Assembly (NCBI GenBank): GCA_050251715.1
Contig: JBFWMG010000043.1
Location: 1-27,819, forward strand
Direction: 5' to 3'
Source: JBFWMG01 sp050251715
GTDB taxonomy: Bacteria; Desulfobacterota; Desulfovibrionia; Desulfovibrionales; Desulfovibrionaceae
DNA length: 27,819 nt
Of the stretch, positions 21,448 to 27,819 are shown piece after piece. Within the stretch, counting starts at the first letter, position 1. Each line of letters starts with the position of its first letter. A program made the position numbers and the translations under genes. The notes below the pieces were generated by a model. That model did not search any database. It was not told the origin of the DNA and saw only the letters and a list, made by a program, of their open reading frames with translations.

Positions 21448-23166
21448 ATGTCCATGGTTCCGCCCATACCCGATCTGTTCATCGATCTGTCGCAGCGGTT
21501 CGGCCTCATCCTGGCCGGCGGCTTCGCCATCATGAGCTTTTCGCCCATGGACAAGATGGGCTCCTACCGCAACCGTTCGCTCAAGGTGACGGCGCTGCTC
21601 ATCGTGCTGTTCGGCCTGTTCGGCATCCTGGGCACCTACACCGGCAACTACGTGTTCCGTTCCTACGCCAACCTGCGGGCCATGGGCGTGATCGCCGCCG
21701 GATTGTTCGGCGGTCCGGCCGTGGGCATCGGCGCGGGGCTATTGGCTGGCGGGCACCGCTATCTCATCGACATCGGCGGGTTCAGCGCCTTTCCGTGCGG
21801 GCTGGCCACGCTGCTGGAAGGTGTGGCCGCGGGCCTGCTGGCGCGGCGGCTGCCCACCCAAAGCCTGGACTGGCGCCTGGCCATGATGTTGGGACTGGTG
21901 GGCGAAACCCTGCACATGGGCCTGGTGCTCGCGTTTTCGCGTCCCTTTGCCGAGGCCGTGGCCCTGGTGGAGCTCATCGGCCTGCCCATGATCGTGGTCA
22001 ACTCGCTGGGCGCGGCCCTGTTCGTGCAGGCGCTGTCGCTCAAGATCCGTCTGCGCGACCTGCGCGAGTCGAGCCAGGCGCGGCAGGTGCTCTCCATCGC
22101 CAACCAGACCGTGGGCTATCTGCGGGGCGGCCTCAACCGCAAGTCGGCCCAGGCCACGGCGGAAATCATCTATGCCAACACCCAGGTGGCGGCCGTGGCC
22201 CTGACCGGCGGCGAGACCATCCTCGCCCACGTGGGCAAGGGGGCGGACCACCATCTGCCCGGCCATCCCGTGCGCACCGAGGCCACCCTGCGCGCCACGC
22301 GCGACGGCGTGCCCCTGTTTCTGGGCGAGCTGGATGACGTGGGGTGTGCCGAACCGGGTTGTCCGCTGGTCAGCGCGGCCATCGTGCCCCTGCGCAAGGG
22401 GGCGCAGATCCTGGGCACGCTCAAGCTCTACGGCACCAAGGACCGCCCGCTGGACCACACCCGTTTCGAACTGGCCAAGGGGCTGGCCGACCTTTTTTCC
22501 ACCCAGCTGGAACTGGAAGACATCGGGATCAAGAACCAGCTTTTGGCCCACGCGGAAATCCGGCGGCTCCAGGCCCAGATCAACCCCCATTTCCTGTTCA
22601 ATTCATTGAACACCATAGCCTCGTTTTGCCGCACCTCGCCGGATCAGGCGCGGGAGCTGCTCCTGGACCTGACCCGCTACATGCGGCGCAACCTGGACAG
22701 CAGCCGAGGGCTCATCCCCCTGGAGGAGGAGATGGAACAGGTGCGCTCGTACCTGGCCATTGAGCAGGCCCGTTTCGGCAGCCGCGTGCGGGCCGAGATC
22801 GATCTGGAGAACGGGGTGGGCGGCTGGCTCATTCCGCCGCTCATCGTGCAGCCCTTGGTGGAAAACGGGGTCAAGCACGGCCTGTTGACGCGGGAGAGCG
22901 GCGGCGTGGTGCGCCTGACCGCCCGGCGCGAGGACGGCCACCTGTGCGTGGTGGTGGAGGATGACGGCGCGGGCATGGACGCGGCGACCGTGCAGGGCAT
23001 CCTGTCCGCCGACGTGGTGGGATCCATGAGCGAGGGCATTGGCGCACGCAATTGCCACCGCCGCCTGCAGCAACTCTATGGCCCGCACTATGGCCTTGTC
23101 GTGGACAGCGCGCTTGACCGGGGAACCCGGCTCTCCTTCCGCATCCCGCCCATGGGAACCCCCTGA
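21448..23166 (+). CDS. LytS/BtsS-type membrane sensor histidine kinase
   Basis: This kinase should sense a ligand through its membrane domain and phosphorylate the preceding regulator. It has several hydrophobic segments matching the 5TMR-LYT sensor (FRSYANLRAMGVIAAGLFGG, then GIGAGLLAGGHRYLIDIGG), a GAF-like middle domain (about 215-360) and a HisKA_7TM/His_kinase core. The phosphoacceptor lies in QINPHFLFNSLNTI (His381), with N box PPLIVQPLVENGVKHGL and G box DDGAGMD. In E. coli the related BtsS senses pyruvate (established); ligand here is inference. I chose ATG 21448 (572 aa) because GGGGG lies 6 nt upstream; ATG 21412 has no ribosome site. The gene is 81 nt after the regulator and likely in the same transcript. 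Confidence 0.92.
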   Translation: MSMVPPIPDLFIDLSQRFGLILAGGFAIMSFSPMDKMGSYRNRSLKVTALLIVLFGLFGILGTYTGNYVFRSYANLRAMGVIAAGLFGGPAVGIGAGLLAGGHRYLIDIGGFSAFPCGLATLLEGVAAGLLARRLPTQSLDWRLAMMLGLVGETLHMGLVLAFSRPFAEAVALVELIGLPMIVVNSLGAALFVQALSLKIRLRDLRESSQARQVLSIANQTVGYLRGGLNRKSAQATAEIIYANTQVAAVALTGGETILAHVGKGADHHLPGHPVRTEATLRATRDGVPLFLGELDDVGCAEPGCPLVSAAIVPLRKGAQILGTLKLYGTKDRPLDHTRFELAKGLADLFSTQLELEDIGIKNQLLAHAEIRRLQAQINPHFLFNSLNTIASFCRTSPDQARELLLDLTRYMRRNLDSSRGLIPLEEEMEQVRSYLAIEQARFGSRVRAEIDLENGVGGWLIPPLIVQPLVENGVKHGLLTRESGGVVRLTARREDGHLCVVVEDDGAGMDAATVQGILSADVVGSMSEGIGARNCHRRLQQLYGPHYGLVVDSALDRGTRLSFRIPPMGTP

Positions 23167-23194
23167 TTTTTCGTTTTTTCCCCTCCCTTTGCCC

Positions 23195-23225
23195 TGTCGT
23201 TTCAGGGCGTCCGGTTGTCGTTTCA
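23195..23225 (+). promoter_or_regulatory. Putative LytTR operator upstream of cstA
   Basis: TGTCGTTTCA occurs twice, at 23195-23204 and 23216-23225, as a perfect 10-bp direct repeat separated by 11 nt (21-bp period). LytTR regulators bind pairs of 9-10-bp direct repeats spaced two helical turns apart; E. coli YpdB uses a repeat ending in TTTCAT with 11-nt spacing. The site is 101-131 nt before the cstA ATG and just after the kinase gene. The promoter itself is uncertain (a TTAAAT at 23271 may be a -10). Confidence 0.7.
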
Positions 23226-23325
23226 TACCCCTGATTATCCCTTTCGTGCGGCGTTCGTTGCGCCCCATCATTAAATGCGGCGATGCTGGGTGGGCACAAC
23301 GCAACCAGTCAAGGAGGGTATGCAT

Positions 23326-24747
23326 ATGATGATCTTTTTCCTTTGCGTGGCCGCACTCATTATCGGCTACATGACCTACGGCAAGTTTGTGGACGCCATT
23401 TTCGGCGCGGATCCCGGACGGCCCACGCCCGCCGTCGCCATGGCCGACGGCGTGGATTTCGTGGAAATGCCCGCCTGGAAGATCTTTCTGGTGCAGTTGC
23501 TCAACATCGCGGGCCTGGGACCGGTGTTCGGCCCCATTCTGGGCGCGCTATACGGTCCTTCCGCCCTCATCTGGATCGTGATCGGCACCATCTTTGGCGG
23601 TGCGGTGCATGACTACTTCTCCGGCATGCTCTCCATCCGCAACAACGGGCAGTCCATCCCCGACGTGGTGGGCAAGGAACTGGGCTTCGGCTTCAAGCAG
23701 TTCATGCGCGTGTTCTCCATCGTGCTGCTGCTCCTGGTGGGCGTGGTCTTCGTGCTTGGGCCCGCCAAGCTGCTGGCCAAGATGACCGGCCTTGAGACCG
23801 GCCTGCTCGTGGCGGCCATCTTCCTGTACTACTTCCTGGCCACCATGCTGCCCATCGACAAGATCATCGGCCGCCTCTACCCCCTGTTCGGCGCGGTGCT
23901 CATCTTCATGGCCATCGCCCTGCCCCTGGCGCTCATGTTCAAGGGCTACAACCTGTTCCCCGAGGTGACCCTGGCCAACCTGCATCCCAAGAACCTGCCC
24001 ATGTGGCCGCTCATGTTCATCACCATCGCCTGCGGCGCGATCAGCGGCTTCCATGCCACCCAGTCGCCCCTTATGGCGCGCTGCGTGAAGAACGAGCGCC
24101 AGGGCCGCAGCGTGTTCTACGGCGCCATGGTGTGTGAAGGCTTCATCGGCCTGGTGTGGGCCACGCTCGGCATGGGCTTCTACGAGTCTTCCACCGCGCT
24201 GCAGGCGGCCCTGGCCGCGGGCGGCCCGGCCAGCGTGGTCAACGAGGTCGCAACCACCCTGCTGGGCGGCTTTGGCGGCGTGCTCGCCGTGCTGGGTGTT
24301 GTGGTGCTTCCCATCACCTCCGGCGACACCGCCTTCCGCGCCGCGCGGCTCATCGTCGCCGACTTCACCAGCTACACCCAGAAGCCGGTCATGAACCGCC
24401 TGTTCATCGCGGTGCCGCTCTTCGCCATCGGCTACCTCATCTCCACGGCCGAGTTCGGCGTGATCTGGCGCTACTTCGGCTGGGCCAACCAGACGCTGGC
24501 CGCCGTGGTGCTGTGGACCGCCGCCGCCTATCTGGCGCGCAAGGGTCTCCTGCACTGGATCGCCACGCTCCCGGCCATCTTCATGACCGCCGTGACCGTG
24601 ACCTACCTGGCCAACGCCAAGATCGGCTTCAACCTGCCCATGGACTACGCCACGCCCATCGGCATTGCCGCCGCCATCGTGGCGACCGTGGCGTTCTTCA
24701 TCTTCATCAAGGGCACCCGGGCGCGCGAGGCGCATGCCGTCAGCTAG
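23326..24747 (+). CDS. cstA: CstA-family carbon/pyruvate transporter (short form)
   Basis: CstA proteins are inner-membrane symporters; E. coli CstA and BtsT take up pyruvate, and CstA was also linked to peptides. The 473-residue protein is a polytopic membrane protein with the family motifs LNIAGLGPVFGPILGALYGP, GGAVHDYFSGMLSIRNNGQS, GAISGFHATQSPLMARCVKN and PITSGDTAFRAARLIVADF. It lacks the long C-terminal extension of E. coli CstA/BtsT (about 700 aa). ATG 23326 is 8 nt from an AAGGAGG; an ATG at 23320 is too close to it. The LytTR kinase/regulator pair lies directly upstream, with a 21-bp-period repeat between, pointing to BtsSR-like control. A strong terminator follows. Confidence 0.95.
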   Translation: MMIFFLCVAALIIGYMTYGKFVDAIFGADPGRPTPAVAMADGVDFVEMPAWKIFLVQLLNIAGLGPVFGPILGALYGPSALIWIVIGTIFGGAVHDYFSGMLSIRNNGQSIPDVVGKELGFGFKQFMRVFSIVLLLLVGVVFVLGPAKLLAKMTGLETGLLVAAIFLYYFLATMLPIDKIIGRLYPLFGAVLIFMAIALPLALMFKGYNLFPEVTLANLHPKNLPMWPLMFITIACGAISGFHATQSPLMARCVKNERQGRSVFYGAMVCEGFIGLVWATLGMGFYESSTALQAALAAGGPASVVNEVATTLLGGFGGVLAVLGVVVLPITSGDTAFRAARLIVADFTSYTQKPVMNRLFIAVPLFAIGYLISTAEFGVIWRYFGWANQTLAAVVLWTAAAYLARKGLLHWIATLPAIFMTAVTVTYLANAKIGFNLPMDYATPIGIAAAIVATVAFFIFIKGTRAREAHAVS

Positions 24748-24774
24748 GCCATCCCCTGCCTTTGCCGTTTCCAC

Positions 24775-24803
24775 ACGGGCCCGCCAGCGCGGGCCCGTTT
24801 TTT
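24775..24803 (+). terminator. Terminator of cstA
   Basis: ACGGGCCCGC and GCGGGCCCGT form a perfect 10-bp stem with a CAGC loop followed by six T residues, about 28 nt after the cstA stop. Confidence 0.93.
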
Positions 24804-24924
24804 ATGGCCCGGACGCCGCCACATGGCGCAACGGCTCCGGTTTGTGGCGGATGCCGGGTAAAGAACCGGGCGGATCGGCTGATGGAACAACGATTGGAGC
24901 CAGGTATCGCCATGCCTCGGCGTG

Positions 24925-24953
24925 TTTACAGCCCTGCTGGCCCGGCGTATACT
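24925..24953 (+). promoter_or_regulatory. Sigma-70 type promoter of the panC-DUF502-metK operon
   Basis: TTTACA (24925-24930), a 17-nt spacer and TATACT (24948-24953) closely match the -35/-10 consensus. The start of transcription would be near 24960, about 30 nt before the panC start codon. This is the clearest promoter in the window. Confidence 0.8.
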
Positions 24954-24989
24954 CCTCGCCCACACAGAGCGAGACAAGAGGATTGCATA

Positions 24990-25850
24990 GTGGACGTTAT
25001 TGTTTCCCCCGAGGCGATGCAGGACCGTTGCTGGGCATGGCGCGGCGCTGGCGAGCGCGTGGCCCTGGTGCCGACCATGGGCTATTTTCACGAAGGGCAC
25101 CTGAGCCTCATGCGCTGGGCGCGCGCGCACGCGGACAAGGTGGTGGTCAGCCTGTTCGTCAACCCCACCCAATTCGGCCCGGAAGAGGATCTGGACCGCT
25201 ATCCCCGCGACGTGGAGCGTGACACGGCCCTGGCCCGCGACGCGGGCGTGGACCTGCTGTGCACGCCCCAGGCCGACGCCCTGTACGCGCCGGAGCACGC
25301 CACGTGGGTGGAGGTGCCCGCCCTGGCCCGCCACCTGTGCGGCGCCAGCCGTCCCGTGCATTTCAAGGGCGTGGCCACCATCGTCACCAAGCTTTTCATG
25401 CTGGCCATGCCCCATGTGGCGGTCTTTGGGCAAAAGGACTGGCAGCAGCTCGCCCTGGTGCGACGCATGGCCGCCGACCTCAACATACCGGTGCGCATCG
25501 AGGGCCGCCCCATCGTGCGCGAGGCCGATGGCCTGGCCTTGAGCTCGCGCAACGTGTACCTTTCGCCCACCGAACGCGCCCTGGCGCCGCATCTGCACAA
25601 GGGCTTGCAGGTGGCGGCCGGGCTGGTGGACCAGGGCGAGCGGGACGCCGCCGTGTTGTGCGAGGCGGTGCGCGACTACTGGGGCCGGGAAATCGGCCTG
25701 GGCCAGGAAGACTATCTGTCCGTGGTGGATCCCGAAGCCATCGTCCCGGTCGACCGGGTGGACGGCCCGGCGCTCATGGCGCTGGCCTACCGTTTCGAGC
25801 GGGCGCGGCTCATCGACAACACGCTGCTCGTGCCGGGCAAGGGAGCCTGA
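24990..25850 (+). CDS. panC: Pantothenate synthetase
   Basis: PanC joins pantoate and beta-alanine using ATP to make pantothenate, the precursor of coenzyme A. The 286-residue protein shows PTMGYFHEGHLSLM, SLFVNPTQFGPEEDLDRYPRD, RPVHFKGVATIVTKLF, FGQKDWQQLALVRRM and LALSSRNVYLSPTER, including the HxGH nucleotide-binding and KMSK-like SSRN regions. The start is GTG with AGAGG 9 nt upstream; the frame is open upstream into cstA but has no homology there. It is the first gene after the promoter at 24925. Confidence 0.96.
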   Translation: MDVIVSPEAMQDRCWAWRGAGERVALVPTMGYFHEGHLSLMRWARAHADKVVVSLFVNPTQFGPEEDLDRYPRDVERDTALARDAGVDLLCTPQADALYAPEHATWVEVPALARHLCGASRPVHFKGVATIVTKLFMLAMPHVAVFGQKDWQQLALVRRMAADLNIPVRIEGRPIVREADGLALSSRNVYLSPTERALAPHLHKGLQVAAGLVDQGERDAAVLCEAVRDYWGREIGLGQEDYLSVVDPEAIVPVDRVDGPALMALAYRFERARLIDNTLLVPGKGA

Positions 25851-25853
25851 CGG

Positions 25854-26540
25854 GTGGGAGCCCTTGCGGGTTGGATAAAGCGCGGCCTCAAGGCCAATCT
25901 GGCCACGGGCGTGCTCGTGCTCACGCCCATTGCCGCCACGCTGTTCTTTCTCCAGGCGTTGGTGCGCTGGGTGGACAAGGTGCTGCTGTTGCTGCCGCCG
26001 CCCTACCGGCCTGGCGCGCTGCTGCCCTTCGAAATTCCGGGATTGGGGTTTCTGCTCTTGGCGGCCATTTTACTGCTGGTCGGATTTTTGGTGCGAAATT
26101 TTATGGGCAGGGCGGTGGTCGGACTGGGCGAAGCCATCGTCAACAGGATACCGTTCGTCAGTACATTCTATAATGCTGTCAAGCAGTTGGTTGAAACCAT
26201 CGTGTCAGGATCCGGTCGCGATTTCAAGCGGGTGGTGCTGGTTGAATATCCGCGCAAGGGAGTGTATGCACTTGCATTCGTGACCGGGATAGCGACAGGG
26301 GAAATCCAGGAAAAGACCGCAGCCCGCTGCCTCAACGTCTTTTTGCCCACCACCCCTAATCCTACGTCAGGTTTTTACCTGCTGGTGCCGGAAGAGGAGT
26401 GCATCCCCCTTGCCATGAGCGTGGAGGATGCCTTCAAGCTGCTTATTTCGGGGGGCATCCTAAGCCCGGACAGCGCCAGTCGAAAACAAGGAAAAAGAGC
26501 CGCTGACGCGGTACATCAACCCAAGGAGGAGCTGCAATGA
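25854..26540 (+). CDS. DUF502 family membrane protein
   Basis: The 228-residue protein has two hydrophobic segments (about 16-36 and 58-80) and the family motifs ATGVLVLTPIAATLFFL, GEAIVNRIPFVSTFYNAVKQ, FKRVVLVEYPRKGVYALAFV and VFLPTTPNPTSGFYLLVPEE. DUF502 proteins are inner-membrane proteins of unknown function. The GTG start lies 3 nt after the panC stop with GGGAG upstream. Its end overlaps the metK ATG by four bases (ATGA), so translation is likely coupled. The link to panC and metK may be transcriptional only. Confidence 0.9.
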   Translation: MGALAGWIKRGLKANLATGVLVLTPIAATLFFLQALVRWVDKVLLLLPPPYRPGALLPFEIPGLGFLLLAAILLLVGFLVRNFMGRAVVGLGEAIVNRIPFVSTFYNAVKQLVETIVSGSGRDFKRVVLVEYPRKGVYALAFVTGIATGEIQEKTAARCLNVFLPTTPNPTSGFYLLVPEEECIPLAMSVEDAFKLLISGGILSPDSASRKQGKRAADAVHQPKEELQ

Positions 26541-27706
26541 TCCCCAACAAAGGCAAATACCATTTCACGTCCGAATCCGTGACCGAAGGCCACCCGGACA
26601 AGGTGGCGGACCAGATTTCCGACGCGATTCTCGATACGCTGCTGGCCCAAGACCCCGACTCGCGCGTGGCGTGCGAAACCCTGGTCACCACCGGCCTCGC
26701 CTTCATCGCCGGCGAAATCACCACCAAGGGGTACTGCGACTTTCCCCAGGTCGTGCGCCAGACCATCAAGGAAATCGGCTACAACAGCTCGGACATGGGT
26801 TTTGACTACGAAACCTGCGCGGTCATCTCCTCCATCGACAAGCAGTCCCCGGATATCGCCCAGGGCGTGGACCGCTCCGACCCCGAAGCCATGGGCGCGG
26901 GCGACCAGGGCATGATGTTCGGTTTCGCCTCCACCGAGACCGAAACCCTCATGCCCGCCCCCATCTTCTGGTCGCACAAGCTTTCCCGCCGCCTGACCTA
27001 CGTGCGCAAGGAAAACATCCTCGATTTCCTGCGTCCCGACGGCAAGACCGAAGTCTCCTTTGAATACGTGGACGGCAAGCCCACCCGCATCGACACCGTG
27101 GTCATCGCCACCCAGCATTCGCCCAACGTGGCGCAGCAGGATCTGGTGGATGCGATCAAGGAAGAGGTCATCTTCAAGACCCTGCCCGAGCAGTACATGG
27201 ACGCCAACACCCGCATCTTCATCAACACCACGGGCCGGTTCGTCATCGGCGGTCCCATGGGCGACTGCGGCCTGACGGGCCGCAAGATCATCCAGGACAC
27301 CTACGGCGGCATGGGCGCCCATGGCGGCGGCGCGTTCTCCGGCAAGGATCCCTCCAAGGTGGACCGCTCCGGCGCGTACATGGCGCGCTACATCGCCAAG
27401 AACGTGGTGGCCGCCGGCCTTGCGCCCCAGTGCGAAGTGCAGATCGCCTACGTCATCGGCGTGGCCGAGCCCGTTTCCGTGCTGGTCACTTCCATGGGCA
27501 CCAGCGAACTGCCGGACGAGACCCTGACCAAGGCGGTCACGGAAGTCTTTGACATGCGCCCCTACCACATCATCAAGCGCCTGGACCTCAAGCGTCCCAT
27601 CTATCTGCCCACCGCCGCCTACGGCCACTTTGGCCGCGAGCGCAAGGAATTCACCTGGGAGCGCACCGACGCGGTCGCCGACCTGCGCACCGCCGCCAAG
27701 GTGTAA
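26537..27706 (+). CDS. metK: S-adenosylmethionine synthetase
   Basis: MetK makes S-adenosylmethionine from methionine and ATP. The 389-residue protein has FTSESVTEGHPDKVADQISD at the start, GAGDQGMMFGFA (about 115-126), the flexible-loop region, GGGAFSGKDPSKVDRSGAYM and IAYVIGVAEPVSV. Length is normal. AAGGAGG lies 7 nt before the ATG, which overlaps the DUF502 gene end, so no leader or SAM riboswitch precedes it. It closes the panC-DUF502-metK operon before a strong terminator. Confidence 0.98.
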   Translation: MIPNKGKYHFTSESVTEGHPDKVADQISDAILDTLLAQDPDSRVACETLVTTGLAFIAGEITTKGYCDFPQVVRQTIKEIGYNSSDMGFDYETCAVISSIDKQSPDIAQGVDRSDPEAMGAGDQGMMFGFASTETETLMPAPIFWSHKLSRRLTYVRKENILDFLRPDGKTEVSFEYVDGKPTRIDTVVIATQHSPNVAQQDLVDAIKEEVIFKTLPEQYMDANTRIFINTTGRFVIGGPMGDCGLTGRKIIQDTYGGMGAHGGGAFSGKDPSKVDRSGAYMARYIAKNVVAAGLAPQCEVQIAYVIGVAEPVSVLVTSMGTSELPDETLTKAVTEVFDMRPYHIIKRLDLKRPIYLPTAAYGHFGRERKEFTWERTDAVADLRTAAKV

Positions 27707-27726
27707 CCCGCACCCGTACGCATATG

Positions 27727-27761
27727 AAAAAAGGCGGGGCCGCATGGCCCCGCCTTTTTTT
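27727..27761 (+). terminator. Bidirectional-looking terminator after metK
   Basis: GGCGGGGCC and GGCCCCGCC form a perfect 9-bp stem with a GCAT loop, preceded by six A and followed by seven T residues, about 20 nt after the metK stop. The A/T flanks extend the pairing. Confidence 0.95.
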
Positions 27762-27819
27762 GTGACGCCCCGGGGGAAGGGGGGAGAGAAGGGAAAACCC
27801 CTTTTTCCAAGCATAAAAA

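Noticed and set aside
26500..26540. SAM riboswitch before metK
   Set aside because: metK overlaps the preceding gene, leaving no leader in which a riboswitch could fold.

Overview
The window looks like one edge-to-edge contig from a GC-rich, flagellated deltaproteobacterium, most likely of the Desulfovibrionales. This is an inference from gene order (dnaA-dnaN-gyrB-gyrA followed by a TPR lipoprotein), short FlgM, FliJ and MotE-type flagellar genes, a short CstA transporter and an alpha-type glutamine synthetase. No rRNA, tRNA, CRISPR array, phage or insertion sequence was seen. Twenty-four genes are called: 23 proteins and one very small upstream ORF of dnaA.

Layout. Left part (0.1-5.6 kb): an alpha-type glutamine synthetase, a PflX-like radical SAM protein, a DksA/TraR zinc-finger protein, a short FlgM anti-sigma factor and a GlxA-type AraC regulator, all on the minus strand, then an isochorismatase-family hydrolase divergent from the regulator. 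Middle (5.7-14.4 kb): the replication cluster, transcribed leftward as dnaA, dnaN, gyrB, gyrA and a TPR lipoprotein. Next comes an AT-rich divergent gap that is the best oriC candidate. Right part (14.4-27.7 kb): an M23 peptidase, a periplasmic rhodanese, a small unknown protein, fliJ-motE-truA, a DUF6765-like protein, a LytTR two-component pair next to a CstA carbon transporter, and the operon panC-DUF502-metK, which ends in a textbook terminator.

Strand bias flips at the dnaA/M23 gap. To its left 10 of 11 protein genes are on the minus strand, and to its right 11 of 13 are on the plus strand. That is the co-directional pattern expected around a bidirectional origin, and the gap also carries a near-consensus DnaA box and an AT-rich stretch.

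Most interesting signals: (1) a perfect 10-bp direct repeat with a 21-bp period upstream of cstA, next to a LytS/LytTR pair, resembling a BtsSR/BtsT-type pyruvate circuit packed into one locus; (2) a related 21-bp-period repeat in the GlxA/isochorismatase gap 18 kb away; (3) a 27-codon ORF with a good ribosome binding site ending 4 nt before dnaA, whose own GTG start lacks one; (4) a triple half-site overlapping the start region of an unknown 80-aa protein; (5) an 80-nt fliJ/motE overlap. The 61-base poly-C at position 1 is probably a sequencing artefact.
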